Part shown: one piece after another, positions 60,201-62,928 of the stretch | Position numbering within the stretch: position 1 is the stretch's first letter | Layout of the letters: each line of letters begins with the position of its first letter | Assembly (NCBI GenBank): GCA_001709035.1 | Contig: LVKA01000021.1 | Coordinates: forward strand, 124,001-188,000 | Source of the DNA: Candidatus Thiodiazotropha endoloripes | GTDB taxonomy: Bacteria; Pseudomonadota; Gammaproteobacteria; Chromatiales; Chromatiaceae | DNA: 64,000 bases | Direction of reading: 5' to 3' | The notes under the pieces: model-generated | What the model saw: only the letters and a program-made list of their open reading frames with translations | Databases searched by the model: none | Told to the model about the DNA's origin: nothing | Position numbers and translations under genes: made by a program

Positions 60201-61130
60201 AGTTAAGGTTTGAGTACCACCGCCTGCGTTTGAATAAGTGAAGGTTGTAACCGCGCCACTTTGGTTGAGCGTTTCTAAGCGTCCAGAGACATCATAGGTA
60301 AAGGCGACTGTTGTTCCATCTGTATTGGTTATTGAAGATACCCGTTTACTATCACCATCATAAGTGTACGAAGTTGTAAAGACATCGCCATCATCGATCA
60401 AGCCATCTTGAGGTGTGAGGTCAGTTGTGACTTGACTCAGGCGATTTTGAGTATCGTAGCTATATCGAACACGACTCTGTTCTTGCCCTTGAGAAAGTGT
60501 GCGTATCTGCGTCAGGTTGTTACCACTGTAATCAAAAAAAGTGGTTTGACCAGAAGCATCGGAAATCTCAGTAATTAAAGCACCCGAATAGGTATAACTC
60601 GTTAGATTACCGTCTTCATCGCTTTTCTGTATTAGATGTCCATCAGCATTATAGATCTCTTCAATCAATGGACTACCATCAGACCATGTCCAAGTCGCTG
60701 ATTGGCTATCGTAAGTAAGCGTGTCATGCCCACCATCACCGTCTGAACTGATGTAAAGGCCCCGGCTCTCATCGTAAGTGAATACCGCTTCAGTACCATC
60801 ACCATAAACTTTAGTGATAGTAGAGCCGGCAGTGTTTACCGTACCAACAAGATCATACAAACGCTGATAGACATTCAGTCGCCAGTTATCTCCATTTGTA
60901 TCATCATATTGTCCCAAGCTGTTGTATGTACGTATTAATGCCAGATCGAGACCCTGGCTCGTCAGATACTCATCACGGCGCTGGATAACCAAATTACCAG
61001 TGGTCGTATTCACATACACCCTGTCACTTTGACCACCCCTGCCAATCCACTCATCATTTCCAACCGCATTAAACTGCCCGAGTGAACCGTTATATAGCCC
61101 CAGATTCTCACCACTGATGATACCGACCAT
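33261..61130 (-). CDS. Giant RHS/RTX/LamG polymorphic toxin (9289 aa)
   Basis: The ATG at 61130 has AAGGA nine bases upstream. Approximate domain order: RHS start (1-320); LysM-like (327-375); YD repeats (390-860); RTX nonapeptide GGxGxDxLx modules with twelve 'IRFxDGTxW' related domains (865-3230); Ig-like (3235-3315); LamG-like 1 (3383-3590); YD repeats (3590-5095); LamG-like 2 (5098-5325); YD repeats (5327-6835); FN3/Ig-like (6840-7450); YD repeats (7453-8240); LysM (8378-8428); one membrane segment (8465-8490); Gly-Ala repeat (8492-8553); pre-toxin (8555-8872); then the tip (8874-9289) starting at SQTTPADF. No N-terminal Sec signal is evident. No canonical RHS-core cleavage motif (DPxG) is seen before the tip. 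The final 120 residues (VFRVQGGAPP..., SFEIPRWMDDF) are the presumed toxin; an ADP-ribosyltransferase-like fold is possible but unproven. RTX repeats suggest calcium-dependent folding outside the cell. Confidence 0.9.
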   Translation of the reverse strand: MVGIISGENLGLYNGSLGQFNAVGNDEWIGRGGQSDRVYVNTTTGNLVIQRRDEYLTSQGLDLALIRTYNSLGQYDDTNGDNWRLNVYQRLYDLVGTVNTAGSTITKVYGDGTEAVFTYDESRGLYISSDGDGGHDTLTYDSQSATWTWSDGSPLIEEIYNADGHLIQKSDEDGNLTSYTYSGALITEISDASGQTTFFDYSGNNLTQIRTLSQGQEQSRVRYSYDTQNRLSQVTTDLTPQDGLIDDGDVFTTSYTYDGDSKRVSSITNTDGTTVAFTYDVSGRLETLNQSGAVTTFTYSNAGGGTQTLTATVNPAVLTTPAGPEPIPFYLVQAGETWEDIALAAYGDIRAATALEEMFGAWITLADGVEIELPDTLDYVVNSDPIATGQTDVEDPLGNITSYFFENGLITEVRSPTIDGQRISTLYAYDEMSNLISVTDGNGHVTTYNYDDNGLLLSQHDPEGNLIEYQYNNQGLLVSEIAYLTPDPDGNGVESATDPLVTRYAYDSEYHLRFVVSPEGRVEEHRYNGAGHRVSSIQYLDGQFDVDTLTATDTIIESELLTWLGGQDLSRSQRTDYVYDVRGNLSLVTDYSSVDSTGAGLAQTAATTRYVYDQAGQLLSQIDPRGEASPDQNDFTTHYIYDGLGRISSTIDALGRATLTQYDDAGNQVITRLANGLATTRVYDSRGLLISEQQSTPDSAPLGTTTYQYDQAGQLRLTTDPTGRQTHFFYDELGRRVALVDSSGALTEYQYDDVDRLTHEISYATQLSSTVIASLVNPDGTPAEITLDAIRPQNSASDRVSANLYDSAGRLIQSIDAEGNVTINQYDGLSRLTGSEVIDSNTARTLELDITIINERRDVSQGSLRQDGTDAADTLTGVTGNDTMYGYAGNDLLQGGEGHDTLNGDAGDDQLYSGAGNDYLYGGYGNDTLQGGLGNDYLYGYNGDDFLEGGSGIDRLYGGRGDDVYYFERGFGNDTIDNNYQNYDSNSSRTDIILFGTGITSDQVSLHRSSDHLILTLDETGDSIIVNYYFRTDATSRYVLDEIRFEDGTVWDIDTVKNQVQVATEGSDTLYAYNQPGILDGLGGDDTLNGSSNADELIGGLDNDTLHGNDGDDTLRGGVGEDYLYGGRGDDLIEGGLGNDHLYGSRGDDTYYFALGFGQDTIDNNYLNYDSNSSRTDVIEFAADIAVADVFLTQTNDNLIIDLVTSEDRITVNNYFRSGGNSRYVLDEIRFSDGTAWSYADVVALLPTMVAPTDQSINGDETQNILAGGDGNDTLHGYGDNDQLSGQSGNDYLYGEDGDDLLYGGIGSDFLYGNSGSDRLEGGSGNDSLDGGDGNDTYYFERGFGRDTITNNDASSGRIDVIEFGADISLNDIQAYRTNYNLVLELTSTGDRVTVINYFLEDASSANVIDEIRFSDSTVWDINTVKLLVQENTQGQDYLYAYTPGESLNGGEGHDYLYGEVGQDTLAGGAGNDYLYGDSGDDRLEGGTGDDHLLGQADNDQILGGSGDDLLYGGAGDDVLTGGRGDDRLQGDEGNDTYYFEPGFGHDTIYNTETGFNGIDTIQFSADILPEDIAVYRSSTNNLVLDLISTDDEITISNFFIEDALDNPANNNQYVINSVQFSNGTTWSVEDIKSMVIEPTDQNDVIHGYSGQDNLLYGEGGDDSLYGREGSDTLLGGDDNDTLYGREGNDRLEGGRGNDSLSGEAGVDELYGGFGTDSLNGGYGSDTLRGGAGNDRLKGDYDDDILIGGAGDDTLYGGSGSDIYFFDRGFGSDTINNSTYSYDSISSRTDAIEFAAGITVNDVLAQRGTSDDLFLYLIGTEDRIKITNYFTQDGSTKSAIDEIRFADGTIWSIDDVKSSVQQSTEQNDDLYAYTAGDILHGAGGDDILRGDDGADELIGDSGSDTLNGGYGNDTLRGGTGDDTLKGDYGDDLLIGDVGDDTLYGGSGSDIYFFDRGFGSDTIDNSSYSYDAMSSRTDAIEFAAGISTDDILARRGSSDDLFLYLVGTGDQIKIINYFSQDATTVSAVDEIRFADGTIWSIDDVKSSVQQSTEQNDDLYAYTAGDILHGAGGDDILRGDDGADELIGDSGSDTLNGGYGNDTLRGGTGDDTLKGDYGDDLLIGDVGDDTLYGGSGSDIYFFDRGFGSDTINNSTYSYDAMSSRTDAIEFAAGISTSDILARRGSSDDLFLYLVGTGDQIKIRNYFSQDATTVSAVDEVRFADGTVWTINDVKLRVQIPTEHNDTLYAYAPGDTLNGAGGDDTLIGEDGVDQLRGDSGNDNLQGGYGNDNLQGGVGNDTLRGEHNNDTLIGDTGNDTLYGGSGSDTYYFERGFGRDRIDNATYGGSSDSFYARNDIIEFGPNIDPSQIWVSEGTSSDLILQLIGTNDQITVTNYFYSNSTSYYVLNGIRFANGTTWNYNDVVARISTQTLPEGLSIDGTEAADQLSGDEGGDTIRGFGDNDELSGLGGVDHLFGGDGSDLLHGGDGADYLHGDNDADTLYGDSGSDHLYGGAGNDNLSGGLGDDYLYGGAGNDIYHFDIGFGQDTINQNYTSDAGEIDLIQFGSGIDEASVRVYRESSDRLILEIPDSGDRLTISNFFLNDAIRNGSTYENTVSEIHFSNGAVWTISDIKSRAQLTTGANDTLYSYDIGGSVYSGGGNDTLQGSSGADLLFGEQNDDILHGEGGADQLDGGTGQDTLYGGTGNDILIGGAGNDTLHGEEGDDIYHFDLGFNHDTIYRQYQNDINESDIIRFGAGITVDNLHAYRGSSDNLELVVSNTNDRVTVWNFFHNDAIQDPNDHYFHGITGIQFDDGTVWSVDDIKNIVQQSTQANDSLYAYQAGGVITGNDGDDIIDGNTGVDHLLGEAQNDTLYGREGNDRLEGGAGQDNLYGGEGDDTLIGGAGDDILYSDVGNDTYYFERGFGSDIIRAEFTRDLDDVDIVQFGAAISTQDIRAYRNSANLILELLDTGDSIKIEGFFYNDAVPDDTQYHQSSISEVHFNDGTVWNIDDLKAIVQQSTQSNDALYSYEIGNELHGGEGSDTITGNIGADHLLGETGNDTLYGDEGDDLVQGGLGDDRLYGNEGDDRLEGGVNNDTLYGNDGNDNLLGGTGNDILFGDYGNDTIEGGAGNDTLYGGSGNDTYRFDRGFGYDTIYNQSYNYDSNANRTDVIEFAAGIDPSELRVGRYNNDLILEIVSSDDRLTVNGYFQSNGTSKSFIDEMRFANGTVWTLSDVRDRVGEISQLQRTVLSWPADSDHQDLQVYISIDDGSFSPLIANEGQYQLTLDDLAQGEHNYQIEYRDQAGTVIRKGGGLFTVNENSSEHQVAVLDNTALEEDYRATRYYYDNDGRLVAELDADGYLTEYRYDGAGQEIERIRRAHQFEVDRLYRRDTLLDDSPLGYWKFDESVDQGLIARDVSGNGLDGYYNSEVELGLPGAVSGTGTAASFDGNSNTLADLGNDTALQIERGTIEAWVNTSGTSGGDGAIMTKRNAYGLYLLNNNLAAYDWTTDSWIDTGVNIVDGEWHHVLMTFDSGVENGTRIYLDGVEVAIGTITVLNQDESLKVGSARVTGSRLTGQVDEVAVFDRILNASEIQRHADPAGRVHAEDLGQALTSITPTTSDSDQSEYNFYNTRGQRIGSLDARGYLTGYTYDLAGNLTESTRYSAQITDYDPATDTFATLQTRATGLQDQTTQAEYDALNQVTAETDLVSGNRSEYRYDTTGQLVNETHGLAANGNTEQARSRRYRYDLQGRLIGELNSEGSRLYSDNLTEAEVNTLYQQYGLTYSYDNAGRRLSSTDANGNTSTYLYNDAGQLTHTVNALGEVLESRYNTFGQLEESVLYAQRIDTTGLQGGVATAQILAQITAIADTARDRRIGYEYDRMGQLRQSIDAEGYTTQWSYNAYGEQVTQTRTVEQPSAENGLTQDRVVTDRYDYNKRGQRTETILDAYGIQAVNRTRYDAFGRVVEMIDGEGNQTTTSYEESGRVIVVTDPLGRLQHTEFDAFGRVLLQRDGLGLETRYEYDDVQQHLSVTTPEGIITTTEYNRHGEAVRIVDGNGNATTYEYDIEGQLRFVRQLLADGREIVTESRFDQTGLVTDTLDADGNITHYTYDAANRMLVRTVDTEGLQLTTRYTHDAQGNQVEVTDANDVVTRTSYDRNGRQVSVVVDPDGLNLVTNYETDGDGNIVRITQGDGQDPSQYVTLYRFDGLGRRTHTIVDPNGLALTESYVYDNNNRVVATIDANGHATRHVYDQAGQERYLIDATGGVTEQRYDAAGRVVETVQYVSEVELPAADYQIELDQLQSLLQSDPAQDRTTYQIYDGDSRLAYQLNALGEVTEFRYDGNGQVIEQIRYDQAITTSAGMTTADVDAALAALGYSDTEWLNAQRSHTVYDAIGRARFTIDSHGYVEEYRYDLNGNRIITIQYDQAIAFSAGASETDVAALVDTSDSNNRVTHYVYDDANRLRFRIDDLGYVVAHRYDGVGNLTETIEYADAVVLGSNLTIGTVTDLLPSTLGAQDRRKVFSYDQANRLIGVTDAEGGQELYGLDAAGNRTSLTDRLGQVSRYVFDDAGRQRYTINAEGGVSESRFDASGQVIESIRYEAYVDSSGWALTVSEETLTAALQPDSVLDAHHWYAYDAAGELIYEVDALGYVTELRLRGQLDEAGAPTAQTISRSFYDILQYEQPILLDGALDLTGINQALENIGYGSRTWSEYATEGLVRQRVFLDGLGREHLRIDGEGVVTETEYNSLGQVERTRIYEQAVELTQAGSEASLREQLVANSIFRETAYQYDTLGRLTDEIVDPDGLAISNEYRYNAHGEVVRSIDANGNSIWYVYDDLGRQRYSVNAQGFVTEQVYDSASNLIENIEYSLHSNLTVTSLGDHIREDEILAVRSPMPADRHTWSTYDRNGQERYRIDDVGGVIEYRYDALGNLIEEIAYDRRIDVATSKTNEAITTALQTQGYDGNTWFGSSRSRQFYTALGQLRFTVNSEGVVSEQRYDGRGNQTQEIAYAGTVNYDAISNEADLLALLNTSDGDNRQSWTLYDANNRAHFLIDAEGRITKQSFDHRGNVMTQTQLAGIDAREFQLLPDAYDIPRLQQAINAYVAYDNPLAMWGLDETTGTTLNDLSGNGHDGVYSADISGSLSGESQVLEGYTSTALTHGDGAIHFHEGLSGRVSSAGLQSSHLTLETWVRLSELMNSGTWSSLISMEDSGGWSLGLDGDQLSFRVHTGSGLQILNAAILQQGETYHIAATYDGGEVRLYLNGELSASEVMDSASNIVYASSNPNATVDLLLGAEANLSNQATRYQPAVLDDVAIYDRALDEAMIERHYNYGANARVSHYAYDGNNRVVRSIDSEGRVVDQEYDLAGNLVSREVYATPLNLDPSVAIAEQIITTSTDDRLTQYVYDNADRQTRMVDAAGYTTDYAYDNQGNLIQQTLYLEQNNFSDPSLQQVTQYDYDSLNRLYLETNPLHVSTRYHYNAFGEMTSKVEADGTPDARTWTYGINSLGQKWQEISPDGVETRYDYDVLGRMYLMRQGFGHDGSDGRGAMRETRFTFDTMGRTLTETQPNGVVTRYTYDAFNQIRQTYEAYGTADQRLITSDYDHVGRLIEQTLAAGTQDAVTRRIGYDAFGNKISDTAGYGTADARTTRYRYDTRNQLVAEIDANGVAVNFAYDAFGNIIRRSVTNRADQLTQSIEMAYDARDRLTVETNGEQERVERVYDGADNLRFETRATGTAEATTTEYRYDLGNRLIVQVVDQNGLALTRQYHYDDFGNRISETNPGGNTTSSEYDAMNRVTQVTDAEGFITSFDYDIHGNQISITTGQYTGSDLAKQEIAAPAMTRFAYDQQDRQIFQVDALGVVTRYEYDLRGNRTRQTDAYAELAANVQVLDTNMTSIAGTDPRVSEYHYNLADQLVEEIQPLGTVVHYTYSDAGDQLSKTVDYGTGDGYINATTRYVYDAGGRLEYEIDPVGWVTHYEYDDFGNVVQQTTGLALDISGEPSNEPTADTRVTRFEYDLVNRLTAEVVDPEGLALRTAFEYDARGNQTALIDANGSRGELVYDAADRLIWERDAEGHIVRRQYDANGNKRYETRYVNSGANLSLGQLPTTHAADQTTAFTYDALNRLVSRTDPRGVVNELIYDAVGNILEDRQNTAGLFDASARITSYEYNLANLLVTETSANGTVTRFDYDAVYNLVRQEVDNQWEDSLNLDQDGNPILVTETQVTEYAYDLNNRRTAQIVDPAGLNLQTRFQVDALGNTIAETSPNAFATISSDEAWAQNLRRELGLVDAGGDPLAAAALTQAQQQTILNALTTRTYYDAAGQAVMSVDPLGNVREFVFDGVGNHTQIIQYATAVDVTALDELTPPTVTPDAANDRTVTYVYDQANREITVRFDEVTLADGTTAQPEMTHIYDGVGNIVQEIDGNGNITYQYYDSRGQLIGKIDAEAFLVRYAYDAFGNLISETTYLDRQTLSVAEKESLDLSVYQPTGPSQLIQHEYDLGNNVVRTLYPAADLYQNGVEMLNTQLEVDRTFDAFGNLLSETNRHAINESSPATTFYRYDINDQMTQMIDVRAAELLTSNDSYFIEMRRQLGYTSTGGNGKLVSELSGDEIAEIHQSYTTIYRYDAVGNLHEEVKGDRVTTFEYDLANRNIRVHFPSYERVDVDSDGDVLPSQIYRPVGEMDYDAFGNLIREVKVNGETIHYRYDQANRQIGAIDDTGIYTQYGYNFAGDRVLTHRYFEPLSNPQSDEIPPLHSEDQVIEYEYDQMGRLLAERQLGDTTLVTDDRINRLGYDANGNILTSIDARGFQTTLVYDGLNRVMQSTTPSGAVTTMEYDGLGNVSEQELGGFNTPSFIESSYRAIPTSSGVQVEWATNRSSSGTVYVRRQGTSQWQTFNDPHLVREHSLEIDGLQPNTVYDYYVVVEDAFDFRLTTEIQSFTTTTAPEQVTVENLTDNGGSYSADIRFTLPGSVNGLQMLIGTLGEDSMVLENSQSFTPIGQSGNEYLVSVNFTSQPADSYFQLRWTDSAGDQTETRPVSLQQQHSLLIFDGEITTTAGTAPGTYNMNVLWNLPPELAASYTAQVTDPDTGATTNETRYQVYVDLIDTNSDGGDRLQQGAILDESGRFSIDLENLTQGARTLQLFYIKPDGEIVYSDPVSFNSLSNLDVRYQRLALSFPDIETDDATLSFRYRLEGTSSWLAISSQAINGMSVDMLGLNEGNYEFEADLHLDGEVIRTSSGTFMLREPGQLQNLIDLPLITNAVDSENEGSTVNFTVDGDIITLTSPNLLPLGTFETLSVTATNSGGQSQALSFVGSQIDTTALAPGNYTLNLLKVYDTGAIGSTPETRNNITANLTVQAPLNYVQDENLLSFNDLLPLEANENLSLEITNLYNQTTSYPIVNGQFDMTELDPGEYTMNIQKTRVSGGITTILHDVVADLTVNPITLTQAEQGTLVGNRLLTSFNFDRAAVTTGLVTKTGTYIPKEHLYTYYNANGQKIFSNENGGIWTRYFYNSLGNITKEVQFQYRSPTTGQFVNEIVNLDTRPTQAHLEANYQAALAAHDVANGVETIRTMTRRYDAAGNLLQENQHSETYGLLTSEWRYDAYGNKVQETANKGVSGEELITRYTYDGMNQLTLVNFGPQLIYNSDGISNTRVLTQQFTYDGGGNRTTQINERGYIERFYYDDHNRLITQWDLADPDNPNSSPALGGSSLRTEYSYDNFYRVEQKRQIDLTKLDSDPGRVRFMDLLYNHYDELIRITEAERITQMGYDKSGNQVSETNARGFTEYYDYDGENRVTSRTDRAGNQWFTNYNGLGYKTDEIDGAGRLTHNDVGAFGQVLGTNLSGGDQTYRKGYLSHQEVSTFDWLGRKITVTDNYGKEIYYTYDDADRLRRIQDVATNKISDYSYNTSGQRISEVLNVDDVDVRNQSFNYNQRGWLTGIDTQIIYNDVGIDLNQAFHTVYHYDELGNRVQSRSIQPNDEVYNTFYSFNANNRMRNAYDGRNDQVIDEIEYDGFGNRTSVTSGVNTTTYTYNIHNQVVGSSAGESWIYDDAGNTIRHNQTSGVYTTNEYDGENRITKVFSHALDDEGDWQDSWTQLKYDDAGNVVTTTVLSGDYGFDEVAYYDVRYNVQRKSITHSYVEGARYLYGDAYFTYDENGQLSYVDRGRKKGASQNTISYFDYDNQGHIIARTEKPAVDYTPGYMRGYNTDPDVDYGADDGGLDLPSLSDQTRRYILGWEDETSGKVELTGYVYANGHQYGEGSISQYTELKRLTLQGGVPVLDPYDNPIRQEILLQASDIATTAGGSIDRAQTARNLATRVYQGFNAISEDGQAIIVNYLQGQLPANDADIVAGESLAVYGYIDIVDLTTNQERQLTDYTYRLIGGDEGLPNGSTTQHVVRAGETLQSIAAGYFGSASYWYLIAEANGLTGSEEIKAGTTLTVPNLAANSVNNQNSYKVYSESEIIGSSSPDVRVKKNKRDWVRIVVTIIIMVIVMIVASYVMKFASGAFAGAGTGAGTGAGAGAGAGAGAGAGAGAGAGAGAGAGAGAGAGAGAGAGAGAGAGAGAGAGIGGLGTSGVATATSSTPTLAYSLGFSVGETYGYLGALGASIGVGYTAGYATSVLTQGLSVAVGLQDNINWGSARDMGKSFAIQAVAAGLTSAAGASNTIDRVLARGAVEIGSQYAEHGKITNWSGVALAMVGESGTGEPKSWKNTVNEINNNKQTVGAGLSVIEKSIRGKDVNTLDWTNVASYALTSQTGGGSQWSTIAQQTVINAGLSLIVGSEYGDDAAANFFGTQMGALIANAVGSSGTNSYDRQQAVNQSSEVVLDAEVAEAQSIANAQRENQNQQGNSLDVRNSNSGQSAEVGYNTRSGVVGSGDSMLGESVGVSQTTPADFAGFEASDAELQAVIGPVPPGADSDGHSTSIDYMQPIPGSEQSNLGAFLAAPDQVVRTHNYGQSAPDDAPLLVGGSGVDFGPRIGVTDYFKIIGGGIASFIPEGVRDFEYSRIVAESTRLSSVDNFEYDGIDDYSVGNGKGWTLSLPSYDDVKAGLGKAYNALAATFGEGQNTRDVSGLEYKDIDSYPEDLGSGWRLSVPTGGELVDFANAMYGRTLSASNAYSDAIEQGNYYRAGLAFGSDPMVQGLGLMVGTYSLTRPFAPSNAAKPGDFGFMGPLQQETSTVFRVQGGAPPLASRQHIVLDANGNPRINRTTLNISIGDPEHAQYFLSQRRPGAEITSFEIPRWMDDFIQGEAIPQANYRANPFNQGGLAPKIVDPTTPGRSYELPPVWAEWLEETAIQGSGRVSR
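34498..34512 (-). repeat. Tip junction site in the live giant gene
   Basis: The minus strand reads GAGCCAAACAACACC, coding SQTTP at about residues 8873-8877. Just after it comes ADFAGFEASDAELQAVIGPVPPGADSD, which matches the front of orphans 2, 3 and 4. Sequence before it (pre-toxin, GESVGV) is not found in front of any orphan. This is therefore the break point for tip exchange. Confidence 0.85.
35468..35650 (-). repeat. Gly-Ala coding minisatellite
   Basis: About 180 bases consist of 6-base units GCACCT or GCACCA (plus strand), coding an uninterrupted (Gly-Ala)n run of about 60 residues, with two Thr substitutions at its front. Units are multiples of three bases, so copy-number slippage changes linker length and not the frame. 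It lies just after the membrane segment and before the pre-toxin. Confidence 0.9.
51440..58535 (-). repeat. RTX calcium-binding module array inside the giant gene
   Basis: About 7.1 kb encode alternating blocks of GGxGxDxLx nonapeptides and an intervening domain of about 100 residues ending in 'DEIRFxDGTxWxIxDVK', twelve in all. Typical units read GGAGNDTLYGG and GDYGDDLLIG. Each nonapeptide run binds calcium and folds as a parallel beta roll; such arrays are mostly found in type I-secreted proteins. No type I secretion genes occur in the window. Confidence 0.9.
54482..55610 (-). repeat. Near-identical 561-bp tandem duplication in the RTX array
   Basis: The segment beginning at 54482 recurs 561 bases (187 codons) later at 55043 with only scattered differences; 54841-55049 and 55402-55610 are identical by eye but for about one base. 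Other modules in the array are far more divergent, so this is a recent duplication of one RTX module. Confidence 0.85.
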
Positions 61131-61357
61131 ACCTAATCCTTAAATTTGGCTTTTTTAATTTCTCCAATGTCAGTAGTTAACAACTACCAACAGGCATTTC
61201 ACTGTGAGTTATCCGGGATAGAAGAACTTTGTTTAGTCTTTTAGGAGTTTATTTCTTCAAGGGCTGAGATGAATTCTTTATCCTCCACTTTTTCAAACAT
61301 TGTGATATATTCGGCTACCGTAATGGATACAGATCGGTTAGCGCCGAAGGAGCTGGA
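61131..61357. promoter_or_regulatory. Divergent intergenic region between giant toxin and TPR genes
   Basis: This 227-base AT-rich stretch must carry the promoters of both the giant gene (minus) and the TPR operon (plus). A good ribosome site AAGGAG lies six bases before the TPR start, and AAGGA lies nine bases before the giant gene start. A TGATATAT box near 61303 could be a -10 element for the plus strand, but no matching -35 was recognised. Confidence 0.4.
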
Positions 61358-62560
61358 ATGTCCGTTGAACTGGAGCGGGCCCGTAAACTGGAGCAGTTTT
61401 TAGACCAGGATCCGACTAACACCTTGTTACTTAAAGATATTGCGGTTACTTACCAAGCTGCAGGTGAGCACGGCAAGGCTTACGAATTCCTAGGAAGGCT
61501 CTTACCTTTGTCTTCTGATGACCCTGGCCTACTCAATCAAATCGGGGAGCTTTATCTGTCCCTTGATCATGGTGAACATGCTGTCGAAGCACTAGAAAGA
61601 GCGAATCAAATAGCTCCCAATGATGATAACCTACTGTTTAACCTTGGTTTTTCTTATTTTCAGATCGGGCAGACAGAAAAAGCAGTTGAAATATTTGAAA
61701 AACTCACTTCGCAATCGCCTCAATCGACAGAGTATTACTATTTCTTGGCACTCGCCTATGATGAGCTAGGCCAAGACGAAAGATCAAAAGCCTGTCTTGA
61801 ACAATTGCTTACATTGGATCCAAAACATACACAGGGACAGTTATTGAGTGCACTGAATGACCTTCAGGCTGGTGATCTAGACCTTTCCCGTGGAAAAACC
61901 GAACACATACTCCAACACCAACCCAACCACCTTGAAACACTGCACCTTAAAGCAGAGATTGCATTCCTGGATCTTGATGCTCAACTTGCCATCTCCACAC
62001 TGCGAAAAGCCGAATCAATAGCCCCTAATGATGCCAGTACCCATCTGCTACTAGGCCAGAGCTTGCTTATGCTGCAACGTAATAAACAAGCCCAACGCTC
62101 TTTTGAAACGGCTCTAAAATACGATGATCAAAACCTATTTGCTTATCTTGGAAACGGATGGTCTGCCCTACTACAAGACAATGTAATTCTTGCCAAGGAG
62201 ATGTACGCTCGAGCGGTAGAAATTGCTCCCAATGAACCAGAGTCTCATGTTGGACTGTCTGTCGTGGCGTGTTACGAAAACAATCCAGAATTAGCACTAA
62301 AAAATGCAGAACATGCATTATCCTTAAATCCAGAACATGTGACAGCTCAATGTATTGTAGAAGCGTTAAAACAAACCAATGGCAACCAGACAAAATCAAC
62401 GGATCTATTGATAAAGGACATACTGAATAACAGTAAACTTCAAATCCTTGATATCAGCGTCAAGGATTTTATAACCCGATACGAAGCTTCAGATACAGCA
62501 AAACGCGTAGTACAAAAAAAGTTACGCCATGCACGAATGAGTAAAAGCAATCGTTTTTAG
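61358..62560 (+). CDS. TPR-repeat protein
   Basis: This 400-residue soluble protein consists largely of tandem 34-residue TPR helical hairpins from about residue 20 to 340 (for example AGEHGKAYEFLGRLLPLSSDDPGLLNQIGELYLSLDHGEHAVEALERANQIAPND). The TPR consensus W/L-G-Y-A-P positions recur at the right spacing. The C-terminal 60 residues are basic. No signal peptide is evident. TPR arrays are protein-binding scaffolds; a partner cannot be named. It starts divergently from the giant toxin and leads a plus-strand run of at least five genes, so a role in handling or secreting that protein is possible but not shown. Confidence 0.85.
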   Translation: MSVELERARKLEQFLDQDPTNTLLLKDIAVTYQAAGEHGKAYEFLGRLLPLSSDDPGLLNQIGELYLSLDHGEHAVEALERANQIAPNDDNLLFNLGFSYFQIGQTEKAVEIFEKLTSQSPQSTEYYYFLALAYDELGQDERSKACLEQLLTLDPKHTQGQLLSALNDLQAGDLDLSRGKTEHILQHQPNHLETLHLKAEIAFLDLDAQLAISTLRKAESIAPNDASTHLLLGQSLLMLQRNKQAQRSFETALKYDDQNLFAYLGNGWSALLQDNVILAKEMYARAVEIAPNEPESHVGLSVVACYENNPELALKNAEHALSLNPEHVTAQCIVEALKQTNGNQTKSTDLLIKDILNNSKLQILDISVKDFITRYEASDTAKRVVQKKLRHARMSKSNRF

Positions 62561-62601
62561 ATGTTTTTTGTAATTAGCACTAATCTTTGGAGAACTAACC
62601 T

Positions 62602-62883
62602 ATGTGGAACAACCTATTTATATCTTATGAAATTAATAATTCTGAGCTCGATCAATCTAAGCTTACTTCAGCGATTGAATCTCTGGGTAACTCAACCCAA
62701 ATCCATGAGAATTGCTGGTATGTGAACTCACCCAAAAATGCTTCTGAAGCAGCTGATCTTATGAATCGTGTCGTAAGTGAAGATGATATTGTTATTGTTG
62801 CAAACACAACAACAGACTCAGCTACTTGGTTAAATCTTGAAGAAAAACGTGAAATTCGATTAAAGCAAAATTGGAAACGGTAA
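62602..62883 (+). CDS. Small Cas2/SinR-like protein of unknown function
   Basis: This 93-residue protein begins NNLFISYEINNSELDQSKLTSAIESLGNSTQIHENCWYVNSP and continues with DDIVIVANTTTDSATWLNL. The beta-alpha-beta start (xLFISYxL) and the 'WYVNSP' strand recall a family of small ferredoxin-fold proteins sometimes annotated as SinR-like and distantly related to Cas2. No CRISPR array or cas gene is nearby, so a role in adaptation is not implied. GGAG lies about 11 bases before the ATG. Confidence 0.55.
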   Translation: MWNNLFISYEINNSELDQSKLTSAIESLGNSTQIHENCWYVNSPKNASEAADLMNRVVSEDDIVIVANTTTDSATWLNLEEKREIRLKQNWKR

Positions 62884-62928
62884 TCATCTGTTGACCCGGT
62901 GAAAATATCGACTAAATATGGTAATTAA

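Noticed and set aside
33261-61130. Assignment as a classical type VI RHS effector or as a CdiA protein
   Set aside because: No PAAR or VgrG, no TPS/FhaB-type N-terminus, no VENN motif and no canonical RHS core cleavage site were found; RTX and LamG content points to a different design.
62602-62883. CRISPR adaptation protein Cas2
   Set aside because: Only a fold-level resemblance; no cas1, array or other cas gene in the window.
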